A stretch of 59,441 nt of DNA from the NCBI RefSeq assembly GCF_002532535.1, contig NZ_NQWI01000023.1, forward strand, positions 1-59,441, written 5' to 3'. Positions 1 through 8,290 of the stretch are shown here, in pieces (position 1 is the stretch's first letter; each line of letters begins with the position of its first letter). The stretch is from Candidatus Viridilinea mediisalina (GTDB lineage: Bacteria; Chloroflexota; Chloroflexia; Chloroflexales; Chloroflexaceae). Both the position numbers and the translations under genes were made by a program. A model generated the notes under the pieces. It was not told the DNA's origin, ran no database searches, and worked only from the letters and a program-made list of their open reading frames with translations.

Positions 1-10
1 GGCGGACATC

Positions 11-76
11 GTAGTGCCGACTTTAGTCGGCTGAGGTCTTTGGCAGCGATGGGAAGCCGACTAAAGTCGGCACTAC
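11..76. repeat. 66-bp palindromic interspersed repeat (family A)
   Basis: The two arms GTAGTGCCGACTTTAGTCGG and its reverse complement flank a central spacer containing CTTTGGCAGCGATGGGA. The same 66-bp unit recurs at 6949, 45073 and 45232, interrupted at about 8291 and split at the right edge of the window. It lies downstream of the last phn gene and could act as a bidirectional hairpin or be a non-autonomous mobile palindrome. Confidence 0.9.
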
Positions 77-137
77 CTACGGCATCTCAGGGTGGCAAAG
101 CAACGCGGCCCAGGACTTTTTCGCCCTAACAACAACC

Positions 138-950
138 TCAGATAATCGCCTTGCGGACTTGGGCCGAGACCGCTTCACTGATCAAGACCAAGCCAAAGAT
201 CACGATGAAGATCATGCCCGCTTGATCCCAACGTAGCGCATTGACCGAGGCATCAAGGTTGAGTCCGATGCCGCCCGCACCCACGAGGCCAATCACGGTT
301 GCTTCGCGGATGTTGATGTCCCAACGGAAGATGCTTACCCCGGCGAAACTGGGCATCACTTGGGGCAAAATGCTATAGCTGAGTACCTGGAGCGGCGTTG
401 CCCCAGTGGCGCTGATGGCTTCAACCGGCTCGTTGCTGGTCTCTTCAATCGATTCATAAAAGAGTTTGCCGATAAAGCCAATCGAGCGTAGCCCAATCGC
501 AATGATCCCAGCGAGTACCCCCGGCCCCAGGATGGCTACCAACAGCAACGCCCAGATCAGCGAGTTGACTGAGCGCGAAACGACGATGATCAGCAGGGCT
601 ACATAGCGCACAAGGATGTGGGGCGTCGTGTTGCGTGCCGCCAGAAAGCTGATCGGAAAAGCCAGTATAATCCCCAACAGAGTACCCAAAGTCGCAATAT
701 TGAGCGTATCCCAAAGAGGAAGCCAAAGCTTATCCATATAGGCCCAATTGGGTGGAAACATACGCCCAACAAACTCGACAAATTGCTGAGGTGCATCAGC
801 CACAAAGTGCCAGCGGGTTGCCTCAGAGATGAAATGCCAGCAGATCAGCACAACAATAGTCGAAGCGATCCAGCCAGCATAGTGGCGCATGCGCGTGGCG
901 CGATCAAAGCGCTGCCACACCTTGGTTGTTGCAGTGGTCTGGACAGGCAT
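138..950 (-). CDS. phnE: Phosphonate-type ABC transporter permease, PhnE (second copy)
   Basis: This 270-residue integral membrane protein is the inner-membrane channel subunit of a phosphonate/phosphite-type importer. Several hydrophobic segments are visible, and the permease loop that contacts the ATPase reads EAISATGATPLQVLSYSILPQ (residues about 177-197), the EAA-type motif of this family. The C-terminal segment with INIREATVIGLVGAGGIG is characteristic of PhnE. Its start overlaps the stop of the preceding phnE by one base (TAATG), so the two permeases are probably translationally coupled and form a heterodimer. No C-P lyase genes are in the window, so the substrate could be phosphonate, phosphite or a related organophosphorus compound. 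Confidence 0.93.
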   Translation of the reverse strand: MPVQTTATTKVWQRFDRATRMRHYAGWIASTIVVLICWHFISEATRWHFVADAPQQFVEFVGRMFPPNWAYMDKLWLPLWDTLNIATLGTLLGIILAFPISFLAARNTTPHILVRYVALLIIVVSRSVNSLIWALLLVAILGPGVLAGIIAIGLRSIGFIGKLFYESIEETSNEPVEAISATGATPLQVLSYSILPQVMPSFAGVSIFRWDINIREATVIGLVGAGGIGLNLDASVNALRWDQAGMIFIVIFGLVLISEAVSAQVRKAII

Positions 951-1762
951 TATTGAAGCCTCTTACGAATAACCCCGGAGAGCAACTCGGTGATCATGAC
1001 GAGCGTGATGATGATGATCAGGATTGCGCTCGACACATCGTAGTCGTAGCGACTAAAGCTTGTCTGGAGGGTCGAACCGATCCCTCCGGCACCCACGATT
1101 CCGACAATCGCCGATTCGCGTAGGTTAATATCGAAACGGTAGATACTCAGGCCAACCAGGCGCGGCGTCACTTGGGGCAAAATGGCATAGGTGAGCAACT
1201 GAGGAAAACTGGACCCTGTTGCGCGAATGGCCTCCATCTGCGCCGGATCGATCTCCTCAATATCTTCGGCCAGCAACTTAGCCAAAAAGCCAATCGTCGC
1301 AAAGGTTAGCGTGCAAACGCCCGCGAGTGGGCCAAAGCCAAACATCACCACAAAGACAATCGCGATAATCACCTCTTGGAAGGTGCGCGAAATGGTGACG
1401 ATGCCGCGGCAAAAGAGGTAGATCGGCAACGGCGCGAGGTTACGTGCCGCCCCAAAGCCCACCGGAATCGCGAGCATAACCCCCGCCACAGTAGAGACCA
1501 CCGTCATCGTCAGGCTTTCGAGAATCCCAGCCTGGATGTCGCGCCAACGGGAGGTAAAATCGGGCTGTAGGAAGGCGCTGAAGATGCGTGCGGCCCGATC
1601 CATCCCGCGAGCGATGCGATCAGGATTGACATTGACTGACGAGAGCGCCAACACAAGATAGACAAGCGCACCAATGATCAGCGCCCAACGGAGCCATGGA
1701 TTGCGAATGAAGGGCGGCTTGCGCCAAGTGCGCCCCGCTGCCATGGGAGCATATGAAGCCAT
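950..1762 (-). CDS. phnE: Phosphonate-type ABC transporter permease, PhnE (first copy)
   Basis: A 270-residue PhnE-family permease, paralogous to the downstream gene and the same length. It shows an N-terminal transmembrane segment, the coupling loop EAIRATGSSFPQLLTYAILP and the conserved RFDINLRESAIVGIVGAGG stretch. It is third in the minus-strand order phnD-phnC-phnE-phnE. The first Met is used here although no strong ribosome site precedes it; an in-frame Met six codons later is an alternative. The 111-bp gap to phnC is almost entirely filled by a mobile-looking repeat, so the operon spacing has been altered. Confidence 0.93.
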   Translation of the reverse strand: MASYAPMAAGRTWRKPPFIRNPWLRWALIIGALVYLVLALSSVNVNPDRIARGMDRAARIFSAFLQPDFTSRWRDIQAGILESLTMTVVSTVAGVMLAIPVGFGAARNLAPLPIYLFCRGIVTISRTFQEVIIAIVFVVMFGFGPLAGVCTLTFATIGFLAKLLAEDIEEIDPAQMEAIRATGSSFPQLLTYAILPQVTPRLVGLSIYRFDINLRESAIVGIVGAGGIGSTLQTSFSRYDYDVSSAILIIIITLVMITELLSGVIRKRLQ

Positions 1763-1778
1763 AGTTTGATTTAGGTTA

Positions 1779-1873
1779 TACCAATTACCATTGAATAGGC
1801 CGCATGCCTAATGACATTCAAGCGCATTGAGACGCCATGTCCGGCTATCGGCTATCGGCTATCGGATTTGGTA
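1779..1873. repeat. Heptamer-bearing element (family C) between phnE and phnC
   Basis: The element starts TACCAATTACCATTGAA and ends GGATTTGGTA, imperfect inverted termini, with three copies of a TATCGGC heptamer near the right end. It is flanked on both sides by TTA (1776-1778 and 1874-1876), consistent with a 3-bp target duplication. The right-hand TTA is the stop codon of phnC read on the minus strand. Near-full relatives lie at 7638 and 19369. Confidence 0.82.
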
Positions 1874-2680
1874 TTATACGGTAGCCCGTGCCTCTAGCGT
1901 CAACTCAGCAGCCTCACTGTCACTACTACGCTCTTGGTTCCAATCCTCTTCGCCGTAGATGGTTGTGAGTTGCTGGTTGGTTAGGCCATCGGGGGGGCCA
2001 TCATAGACAATTTCACCGGCACGCAGGCCAACGATGCGCTGGGCAAACATTTGGGCCAGCGGGACATCATGGATATTGATCACCACAGCAAGGCCCCGTT
2101 CGCGGGCCAACTCGGTGATCAGACGCATAATCTGGCGTGAAGTCTTGGGGTCAAGGCTCGCCGTTGGCTCATCAACCAGCAGCAGATCAGGGTGCTGAAT
2201 CAGCGCTCGGGCGATACCAACCCGCTGGCGTTGACCACCTGAAAGCGCATCGGCACGCTTGTCAACAAACTCGCTCAGACCAACCCGTTCAAGCAGATGG
2301 AAGGCCGCGGCCACATCAGATTGGGGGAAGCGGCGGAACCAACTCTGCCAGAAGTTCACATAGCCAAGCCGCCCAGAGAGCACATTCTCCATGACCGTAA
2401 GCCGTTCAACCAAGGCGTACTCTTGGAAGATCATGCCAATCCGCCGTCGCACTGCACGCAATGCACCACCACGCAAGCCGGTAATCTGGGTCTGCTTGAG
2501 CCAAATATTGCCTGAGGTTGGCTCAATCAGCCGGTTGACACAGCGGATCAGCGTACTCTTCCCGGCCCCCGAAGGGCCGATCAGAGCCATAACTTGACCT
2601 TCGGGAACGACAAGGTCAACGCCCCTGAGCGCTTTGTCGCCAGTGGCGTACTGTTTCACAAGATTCTCAAGGCGTAGCAT
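1874..2680 (-). CDS. phnC: Phosphonate-type ABC transporter ATP-binding protein PhnC
   Basis: This 268-residue cytoplasmic ATPase powers the importer. It has Walker A GPSGAGKS (residues 35-42), the Q-loop in [19 protein letters not shown], the signature [15 protein letters not shown] (about 144-158), Walker B LLLVDE (164-169) and the switch His in INIHDVPLA. The early segment and the spacing match PhnC rather than a generic ABC protein. Its stop codon TAA directly abuts the repeat element that separates it from phnE. A 165-bp gap containing a 25-bp inverted repeat separates it from phnD. Confidence 0.95.
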   Translation of the reverse strand: MLRLENLVKQYATGDKALRGVDLVVPEGQVMALIGPSGAGKSTLIRCVNRLIEPTSGNIWLKQTQITGLRGGALRAVRRRIGMIFQEYALVERLTVMENVLSGRLGYVNFWQSWFRRFPQSDVAAAFHLLERVGLSEFVDKRADALSGGQRQRVGIARALIQHPDLLLVDEPTASLDPKTSRQIMRLITELARERGLAVVINIHDVPLAQMFAQRIVGLRAGEIVYDGPPDGLTNQQLTTIYGEEDWNQERSSDSEAAELTLEARATV

Positions 2681-2737
2681 AGGCTCTCTTTATTTTTATT
2701 AGCTCGAAAAAGCCCTGGGTTCGCATGCGGCATCGCG

Positions 2738-2795
2738 GTGGCTTCGACAAGCTCAGCCACCGCAGCGTCGCGGTGGCTGAGCTTGTCGAAGCCAC
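2738..2795. repeat. 25-bp perfect inverted repeat between phnD and phnC
   Basis: The arms begin GTGGCTTCGACAAGCTCAGC and its complement, are perfectly complementary over 25 bp and enclose an 8-base loop. In the minus-strand transcript this would be a stable hairpin just after phnD, which could stabilise the phnD 3' end or reduce read-through into phnC. A relative with one arm tandemly repeated sits at 9753-9830 upstream of sppA. Confidence 0.85.
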
Positions 2796-2845
2796 ATACC
2801 TACCGAAGCCAAGCGGGTTTGCAGACTGATACAATCCCATCTTAA

Positions 2846-3880
2846 CTACGGTTGCGTATAGGTAACGCCCATAGCGGCATCAATCTCACGGATCACCGCC
2901 CAGTACTCCTTGTAGGTAATGGGAATGAACTGGGCCTCACCCGACTTGCTGAACTCCTCTTCCAGCGACGTACCAGCCCAATCAAAGCTGAAGAAGGCCT
3001 CGCGCACCTTCGCGGCCACTTCGGGATCGAGGTTGTAGACGTGGCCATAGCCGGTGGTGGGGAAGGTCTCGGAGACATAGATCGCCCGCACCTGATCGGC
3101 GCTGATCACCCCGCGCTCAATCATGCGCGACAGCACCGAATTGGCAATCGCGGCGGCGTCGTAGTCCTCATTGGCTACCCCCAAGATCGAATTATCGTGG
3201 CCACCCGAGAAGGTTGCCTCAAAGTCACTGCCCTCAACCATGCCAAACTGCGACTCGAGCAGAGCCGAAGGGGCCTTAAAGCCCGAATTGGAGGTGGGCG
3301 AGGTGAAGGCAATCTGGCGACCGCGCAGATCTTCAATCGCTTGCACATCGCTATTGGCGGGTACGATGATCTCCATTTCATAACCAAAGGAACCATCAGC
3401 CGCAGCCATCATCGCAAAGGGCACAAAGCCCGCAAAATTGACTGCAAAGGGATTGCCGCCGGTATTGAAGCCGGCCACATGCAGACGACCAGCGCGCATC
3501 GCCTCAAGCTGGGCCGCATTGGAATCGACCGCAAAGAACTCGACTCGCTTGCCTGTCACCGCTTCCATATGGGTCAAAAAGTCGGCCCAGGCATCGCGGT
3601 AGACGGCAGGATCTTCAACGGGAGTATAGGCAAAGATCAGGGTGTCTGGATTGACCCATTGAGCCGGGTCTTTAGGCAGATCAGCAACCAGATCACCATC
3701 CTCATCGCAGAAGCGGGCATCCATTTCAGCCGGGCGGGGGCATGGTGCTTCTGCGGCGGGCGCTTCTGCGGCGGGCGCGTCGGGGGCAGCCGGTGCAGGC
3801 GCAGCGGGAGAGGCGCCACAAGCGGCGAGCAATAGCAACGCGATCAACGTAAGCAGACTAAGAGGCAACTTCCGTACCAT
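2846..3880 (-). CDS. phnD: Phosphonate-type ABC transporter substrate-binding lipoprotein PhnD
   Basis: A 344-residue extracytoplasmic binding protein. It begins with a lipoprotein signal (MVRKLPLSLLTLIALLLLAAC, lipobox LAAC with Cys21), followed by an Ala/Pro-rich linker, then the periplasmic-binding fold with PhnD-type segments such as GKRVEFFAVDSNAAQLEAM, RGRQIAFTSPTSNSGFKAPS and a later GHDNSILGVANEDYDAAA. The start at 3880 is chosen over an upstream Met because the signal peptide begins there and GAGGAAGGA precedes it. It is first in the operon. A possible PHO-box lies about 90 bp upstream. Confidence 0.94.
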   Translation of the reverse strand: MVRKLPLSLLTLIALLLLAACGASPAAPAPAAPDAPAAEAPAAEAPCPRPAEMDARFCDEDGDLVADLPKDPAQWVNPDTLIFAYTPVEDPAVYRDAWADFLTHMEAVTGKRVEFFAVDSNAAQLEAMRAGRLHVAGFNTGGNPFAVNFAGFVPFAMMAAADGSFGYEMEIIVPANSDVQAIEDLRGRQIAFTSPTSNSGFKAPSALLESQFGMVEGSDFEATFSGGHDNSILGVANEDYDAAAIANSVLSRMIERGVISADQVRAIYVSETFPTTGYGHVYNLDPEVAAKVREAFFSFDWAGTSLEEEFSKSGEAQFIPITYKEYWAVIREIDAAMGVTYTQP

Positions 3881-3969
3881 AGAGCGTCTGTCCTTCCTCA
3901 CAATATGCCATAGCTTATACACAAGCGAAGCTATGCTAGGTGAGGAAGGTTATGGTAGGATTGCCTCTG

Positions 3970-3990
3970 AGTTAAGATTAGTTTAAGATT
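3970..3990 (-). promoter_or_regulatory. Possible PHO-box upstream of phnD
   Basis: On the minus strand the sequence contains CTTAAACT, three bases, then CTTAACTC: two direct repeats with an 11-bp period. This resembles the tandem YTTAAYYW units with 3-bp spacing described for cyanobacterial PhoB-type boxes. It sits about 90 bp upstream of the phnD start in the short gap to cobO. Only two units are present and no clear -10 hexamer follows, so this is a candidate only. Confidence 0.4.
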
Positions 3991-4003
3991 GGAGTATGCC
4001 AGC

Positions 4004-4855
4004 TTAAAACTCGATCCCCTTCTGGGCCCGAATGCCCTGATCCACGAGGGGATGCTTGAGTGCGTTCATCTCGGTTACGAGGTCGGCGGCGGCAATGAGG
4101 GCCGGGGGGGCATTGCGCCCAGTGATGATCACATGGAGCATAGGCGGCTTGTGGGCCAGCAGCCAAGCGACCACCGCTTCAACCTCGAGCCAACCATAAC
4201 TGAGCAGATAGGTGAACTCATCGAGCAGGAAGACATCATAATCACCCGAAGCAATCTGGGTTTTGGCAACTTCCCAGGCTTGCAGTGCTTTGGCTTGGGT
4301 CTCTTGCAGATCTTGGCTCTTCCATGTCCAGCCATCACCCATAGGATTCAGGGCTACGCCCAGAGACTTCAGCGCCCGCAGTTCGCCATAGTTGGCATTC
4401 TCATGCTTGAGGAACTGGATGCCCCCCACCCGCAACGTGCGCCCCTTGGCCCGCAGGAGCATACCAATGGCTGCGGTGGTCTTCCCCTTGCCGTGGCCCG
4501 TATTGACAATAATGAGACCCTTCTGCCGCTTGGCGGCCCGTGCGGCCTCGCGGCGCGCCTGCGCGTCTGCGGGCGTCTCGATGCCTTGGAAGACATACTC
4601 GGCGACTGGTCGCCCCTCAATCATGTGTTCCTGCACAATCCGCCCAAAGAGTGCCTCGTCAACCTTATGGTACCAAATGGCCTCTGGGTAGACCACCATA
4701 ATCGGCCCATTGCGACAGACACTCAGGCAATTGGTGAGTGTAAAGCGGATGTGGGGCGGGGCCAACTCATAAAAGCGCATCTGAATGCGCTCGGCAATGT
4801 TCGGAAGATCTGGCGCACAGGTTTTACAGAGAAAGAGATGGTGAGGAGGGCGCAT
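4004..4855 (-). CDS. cobO: Cob(I)yrinic acid a,c-diamide adenosyltransferase with N-terminal [2Fe-2S] ferredoxin-like domain
   Basis: The 283-residue protein has two parts. Residues about 113-283 are a CobO/BtuR corrinoid adenosyltransferase: P-loop [10 protein letters not shown] (118-127), [25 protein letters not shown] and the C-terminal [10 protein letters not shown]. This enzyme transfers adenosine from ATP to Co(I) corrinoid. Residues 1-90 look like a thioredoxin-fold [2Fe-2S] ferredoxin (or the related DUF1636), with Cys10, Cys13, Cys43 and Cys47 and the usual [16 protein letters not shown] segment after the last cysteine. The usual enzyme is about 180-200 residues, so this is a genuine fusion. 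TGAGG just before the ATG supports the start. It is transcribed toward phnD but unrelated in function. Confidence 0.9.
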   Translation of the reverse strand: MRPPHHLFLCKTCAPDLPNIAERIQMRFYELAPPHIRFTLTNCLSVCRNGPIMVVYPEAIWYHKVDEALFGRIVQEHMIEGRPVAEYVFQGIETPADAQARREAARAAKRQKGLIIVNTGHGKGKTTAAIGMLLRAKGRTLRVGGIQFLKHENANYGELRALKSLGVALNPMGDGWTWKSQDLQETQAKALQAWEVAKTQIASGDYDVFLLDEFTYLLSYGWLEVEAVVAWLLAHKPPMLHVIITGRNAPPALIAAADLVTEMNALKHPLVDQGIRAQKGIEF

Positions 4856-4937
4856 AGTGCCTCAGCGGGTGTTGCAGTAACGTATCTCTTAACGATAGCA
4901 TGATCTTACCAAAACGTCAAAGGTAGCAACACAACCA

Positions 4938-4966
4938 TTGACAACTCACCCGAAGACGTGTATAAT
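4938..4966 (+). promoter_or_regulatory. Consensus sigma70-type promoter
   Basis: TTGACA (4938-4943) and TATAAT (4961-4966) are both perfect hexamers separated by 17 bp, about 60 bp upstream of the Uma2 start codon at 5025. It also shows that in-frame Met codons at 4938 and 4974 are not the start. Confidence 0.85.
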
Positions 4967-5024
4967 AGAACAAATGAACCTGCGTTCTTCAATAATTAAT
5001 CCAATACCTAAAGGCAAGCATCCT

Positions 5025-5621
5025 ATGACACTTGAACTCGTGATGCGTTCACTCGATAGCAACTGGTGCTACGAACGCTGGGAGCAGTTGCCGCTCAATG
5101 GTCATCGCTACGAAATTATTGATGGAGTCCTCTATATGACAACCGCGCCGAGCAACTTCCACCAGTGGATCATTCGTATGTTGGATCGCTATATTGGCAC
5201 ACCGGCTGAACTACGTGGCGATCTCTATGTACTCACCGCCCCGATTGGGCTGCTGATGCCCGGATGCGATCCAGTGCAACCCGACTTTCTGCTGGTACGG
5301 CGCGAGCGAGCGGGGATCATTGCCGATCGGCGCGTGCGCGGTGTGCCCGACCTGATTGCCGAGGTTCTCTCGCCTACGCATCCAGAGCAGGACACCAAGA
5401 TTAAGTGTGCAGCCTATGCGCGCGCTGGAGTGCCCGAATACTGGATGGTACGCCCGGCTACCCGTGATGTCATGGTCTGTTGGCAACCCGATCAGTCCTT
5501 GGGTACCTATACCCAGGTGCGCCTCTATGCTCCCGGTGAGCAACTGATTGCGGCAACCCTTCCCGGCGTAGTGGCTCAGGTTGATGATCTGTTTGCTGGT
5601 GCGCCTGATACGACGTTGTAG
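5025..5621 (+). CDS. Uma2-family (DUF820) PD-(D/E)XK nuclease-fold protein
   Basis: This 198-residue protein matches the Uma2/DUF820 family common in Chloroflexota and cyanobacteria. Visible landmarks are the N-terminal RYEIIDGVLYMT, the acidic pair VQPDFLLV (about 85-92), DLIAEVLSPTHPEQDTKIK (about 109-127, the E...K of the nuclease core) and YARAGVPEYWMV. The fold is that of restriction-type nucleases; the biological role is not known, and many genomes carry dozens of copies. The start at 5025 is preceded by AAAGGC and lies downstream of a perfect promoter. It stands alone, followed by tandem heptamers. Confidence 0.88.
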   Translation: MTLELVMRSLDSNWCYERWEQLPLNGHRYEIIDGVLYMTTAPSNFHQWIIRMLDRYIGTPAELRGDLYVLTAPIGLLMPGCDPVQPDFLLVRRERAGIIADRRVRGVPDLIAEVLSPTHPEQDTKIKCAAYARAGVPEYWMVRPATRDVMVCWQPDQSLGTYTQVRLYAPGEQLIAATLPGVVAQVDDLFAGAPDTTL

Positions 5622-5636
5622 AGGTACAAAGTACTC

Positions 5637-5715
5637 ATACCAATTTAGGGAAGGATACTGGATACTGGATACTGGATACAGGCATGAGTCATCAGGATGC
5701 GCTGAATGCCTCATG
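5637..5715. repeat. GATACTG heptamer array and adjacent small palindrome
   Basis: ATACCAATTTAGG is followed by three copies of GATACTG and one GATACAG (5654-5681). Then comes an inverted repeat with arms AGGCATGAG and CTCATGCCT. The TACCAATT start resembles the heptamer elements elsewhere in the window, but with a different heptamer. Confidence 0.7.
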
Positions 5716-5742
5716 CCTGTAACGAGCCCTGAAACCTTCCTT

Positions 5743-5830
5743 TACCGTTGAATATGCTGCAACTCATTGGGATGCCATGTTCGGCAATCTGCAATCTACA
5801 ATCTACAATCTACAATCTACAATCTGCAAT
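5743..5830. repeat. Heptamer element (family C), internally deleted copy
   Basis: It starts TACCGTTGAA, contains GATGCCATGTTCGGC, then runs into about six AATCTRC heptamers that end at the stop codon of the alpha/beta hydrolase on the minus strand. Compared with the copy at 19369 it lacks part of the unique internal segment. Confidence 0.75.
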
Positions 5831-6679
5831 TCACCAGGGCGCTACCCGGTGGGCATGGGCCAAGAAGCCGCCCAGCAGGCCCGCGAGGGCGCGCGGGGTT
5901 TCAAGGTGGGGGAAGTGGCCGCAGTTGGGAATCACGGCGAGACGCGCATTGGGGATGGTAGTGGCAGCAACACGCCCGGTCCGTTCGACCGGAAAGACGC
6001 GATCTTGGTCGCCCCAGATTAGCAGGGTGGGCACTTGGATTTGGCTAAAGCGTTTGCGTACCCCTGTGCGGTTGACATCAATCGTGGCATAGCAACGGCT
6101 GAGCGCCCTAAGGGCTCTGCTGTTCTCTGAGCCGAGCATGGCTGCCCGCCCAAGGGCGAGGAACTCGTCGGTGACAATCGGCTGCGGGTTGGCAAAGGAA
6201 GCCTCGTACATGGTGCGCACCACAAAGGGGTGCGACGAGAACCAGAGCAGCAGATGACCAATCACAGGCCAGCCCCCGGTCTGGGTCAGAAAGGGTGAGC
6301 GCACAAACCCATCCGAACCAACCAAGCCCAAACCAGCCACGCGCTTGGGTTGCAGAACCGCCGTGCCGAGCGCATACTTGCCGCCCATGGAGTGGCCCAC
6401 AAAGAAGGCCCGTTCAAGCCCTAAACCATCCAACAGCCCCGCAAAGAGATCGGCCATCAACGCAAGTGAATAGCGAATATTCCCCGGCTTATCCGAGTGG
6501 CCAAAGCCTAGGGCGTCAACCGCCAAGACGCGATAGCCCATGTTGGCCAAGTAGGTACCCGTGGTACGCCAATCCTCGGCGGAACGGGCAAAACCGTGTA
6601 ACATAAGCACCGCAGGCCCGTTGCCAAGCTCCATCCAGTGAAGCCGGTGGCCATCAATGGTAAGATAGTGACTCTGCAT
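5831..6679 (-). CDS. Alpha/beta-fold hydrolase
   Basis: A 282-residue alpha/beta hydrolase with a complete triad: oxyanion-hole HGF (28-30), nucleophile Ser97 in GHSMGG, acid Asp226 in IWGDQDRVFP and His255 in IPNCGHFPHL. No signal peptide is seen, so it is cytoplasmic. The close spacing of motifs is typical of small esterases, C-C hydrolases and dehalogenase-like enzymes; the substrate cannot be read from the sequence. Its stop codon TGA directly touches the heptamer array. The gene is divergent from the auracyanin-like gene, with a 400-bp repeat-rich gap between them. Confidence 0.88.
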   Translation of the reverse strand: MQSHYLTIDGHRLHWMELGNGPAVLMLHGFARSAEDWRTTGTYLANMGYRVLAVDALGFGHSDKPGNIRYSLALMADLFAGLLDGLGLERAFFVGHSMGGKYALGTAVLQPKRVAGLGLVGSDGFVRSPFLTQTGGWPVIGHLLLWFSSHPFVVRTMYEASFANPQPIVTDEFLALGRAAMLGSENSRALRALSRCYATIDVNRTGVRKRFSQIQVPTLLIWGDQDRVFPVERTGRVAATTIPNARLAVIPNCGHFPHLETPRALAGLLGGFLAHAHRVAPW

Positions 6680-7080
6680 AGTTTGTCAATCTGCCATATG
6701 CAATCTGCAATGGTGTTAGTCTAACGCTACATGGGCTGGCTGGCAAGTGTTCAGGGAGGGTTCGTAACCACGTTACGCTTGTTGCTGGGGCTGCGCCCCA
6801 GACCCCGTTTTTTTGTACGGTGTTGGCGGCGAAGCCGCCAACACCGTACAAAAAGGGTTTTTTGGGGAGAGGCGAAGCCTCTCCAAAACCCCCACCGAGG
6901 GTTTAACGTAATGCGTATGCGCCCAACCCTTTACAGTTTGCGCCGCAGGTAGTGCCGACTTTAGTCGGCTGAGGTCGCCGACAACCCCCGGATGCCGACT
7001 AAAGTCGGCACTACGACGACAATGGGAGAGGCTGCGCCTCCCCAAACCCTCGCCGCCCGCCTTACCTCAAGGAACAACAC
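6680..7080. repeat. Repeat-filled intergenic region with strong hairpins
   Basis: No gene is seen. The region holds a GGGGCTGCGCCCC stem, a 21-bp hairpin centred on GGCGGCGAAGCCGCC (6810-6854), a second hairpin GGAGAGGCGAAGCCTCTCC (about 6866-6884) and a 66-bp family A palindrome (6949-7014) with the CGCCGACAACCCCCGGAT core variant. AAGGA just before 7081 is the ribosome site of the next gene. Confidence 0.8.
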
Positions 7081-7563
7081 ATGACAACCAAACGACGTAG
7101 ATGTGTACTAGGTCTGCTCTTCATGCTGACGCTCCTCCTCACTGCTTGTGGCAACGGGAATGCTGCGTCAACGGACGGGCCACCCAGGCAGCCGGGTGAA
7201 CTTGAGGTCACGGCTGTGGGGACGAATCTTGCCTTTGAACAGACAACGATCAACGTCAGGGCGGGGCAGGCGGTGACCCTGACGCTGAATAATGGTGAGA
7301 GTTCGCTTGAACATAACTGGGTGTTGGTGCGCGGCGGTGAAGATGTGGCCCGTACTGTTGCGGGGGCGGCGCTGACGGCAGGGCGTGCCAACCACTATCT
7401 GCCGAGTGATAGCAGCGATATTCTGGCAGCAACGCAGGTCTTACCACCCGGCGAAGTAGAAACGATCAATTTTGTCGCCCCTGAGCCGGGGATCTACTTC
7501 TACATATGTACCGTACCAGGCCACTACCCGCTTATGCGCGGGCGTTTGGTGGTGGAGGAGTGA
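7081..7563 (+). CDS. Auracyanin-like blue-copper (cupredoxin) lipoprotein
   Basis: This 160-residue protein has a lipoprotein signal (lipobox LTAC, Cys23) and one cupredoxin domain. The likely type-1 copper ligands are His78 in LEHNWVLV and Cys143, His148 and Met152 in YICTVPGHYPLM. The wide His-to-Cys insertion with an Asn-His-Tyr loop matches auracyanins, the mobile or membrane-attached electron carriers of Chloroflexales that connect the alternative complex III with the reaction centre or oxidases. AAGGA seven bases before ATG supports the start. Immediately after the TGA stop comes a heptamer array. A general plastocyanin/azurin-like cupredoxin cannot be excluded. Confidence 0.87.
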   Translation: MTTKRRRCVLGLLFMLTLLLTACGNGNAASTDGPPRQPGELEVTAVGTNLAFEQTTINVRAGQAVTLTLNNGESSLEHNWVLVRGGEDVARTVAGAALTAGRANHYLPSDSSDILAATQVLPPGEVETINFVAPEPGIYFYICTVPGHYPLMRGRLVVEE

Positions 7564-7606
7564 TACCATAGCCGATAGCCGATAGCCGATAGCCGATAGC
7601 TAATAG
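7564..7606. repeat. GATAGCC heptamer array touching the auracyanin stop codon
   Basis: The stop TGA (7561-7563) is followed directly by TACCATAGCC and then repeated GATAGCC units that decay into TAATAGCTGAG. This matches the gene-proximal end of the heptamer elements at 1779, 7638 and 19369. Confidence 0.8.
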
Positions 7607-7637
7607 CTGAGCGCGGTACGCTTCACTCCTGGTCTTA

Positions 7638-7739
7638 TACCAATTACCATTGAACAAGCCGCATGCCTAATAACATTCAAGCGCATTGAGACGCCATGTC
7701 CGGCTTTCAGCTATCGGCTATCGGCTATCGAATTTGGTT
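7638..7739. repeat. Heptamer element (family C), near-complete copy
   Basis: It starts TACCAATTACCATTGAAC, preceded by TTA, and ends ATCGAATTTGGTT, directly followed by CTA. That CTA is the TAG stop of the minus-strand gene remnant. Three or four TATCGGC-type heptamers lie near the gene-proximal end. Its unique segment is almost identical to the copy at 1779. Confidence 0.82.
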
Positions 7740-8290
7740 CTACACAGCAGCAAGTAGCCGATCTGCCAAGTCGTAGCAGTGGTAGCGTGCGTACAAATTG
7801 GTGCGTTTACGCATCAAATGTAGATTGAGTAGCCGTGCTGCATACTGGACACCGGGATCGGCGATGAGCCGCTCAAGCTGATCGAGCCCATCAACCATGA
7901 GGCGCACTTGATCGTGGCCCGCTGCCTCATAGTTTGATGGCTCGAAACTCGCTTCGGGGTGGGCCGCCGCGAATTGCTTAGGCTGGGCGTACACCTCGGT
8001 AAATCCCTCCATTGAGACGTTGAGAAAGGCCCACAACTGCCCCGGATCTTCTTTGAAATACCCCACGACAAAGGTTTCCATCACATTGATGTTGAAGCAC
8101 GCCAACCGCGGCCATGTACTGATGTTTGTCGCAGGCAGACAACTAATACTCCAGTAAGCGGGTTCGGTCGCAGCAGGACGGGGAATGCAGTGCAACGGAA
8201 TGATCAGCGTGCCGTGCTCATCAACCTCCACCTCCACTGGTGCGGCGATGCGATACACGTCCTGATACTGTGGGTCATAAATCAAGCCTG
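7740..8290 (-). pseudogene. Unrecognised protein, 5' end destroyed by repeat insertions
   Basis: An open frame runs from 8699, but its first 135 or so codons are plainly translated repeat DNA (family D, family A and a nested 134-bp element). From about codon 137 the sequence becomes protein-like: GLIYDPQYQDVYRIAAPVE, then a region with Trp/Tyr-rich segments and LNLHLMRKRTNLYARYH near the C-terminus. I do not recognise the family. About 183 residues of coding sequence survive, and the original start has been lost or lies under the repeats. The gene could still be expressed from a fortuitous start, but it is best treated as truncated. Confidence 0.6.

Noticed and set aside
2852-3835. Long open frame (327 codons) on the plus strand
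   Set aside because: It lies entirely antisense to phnD, which has a full lipoprotein signal, family motifs and a ribosome site; the antisense product resembles nothing and has shadow-like composition.
3989-4903. Open frame of 304 codons on the plus strand
   Set aside because: It is antisense to cobO, whose motifs are unambiguous.
5786-5830. Possible CRISPR array
   Set aside because: The period is only 7 bp with no spacers; the same holds for all other arrays in the window, and no cas genes are present.
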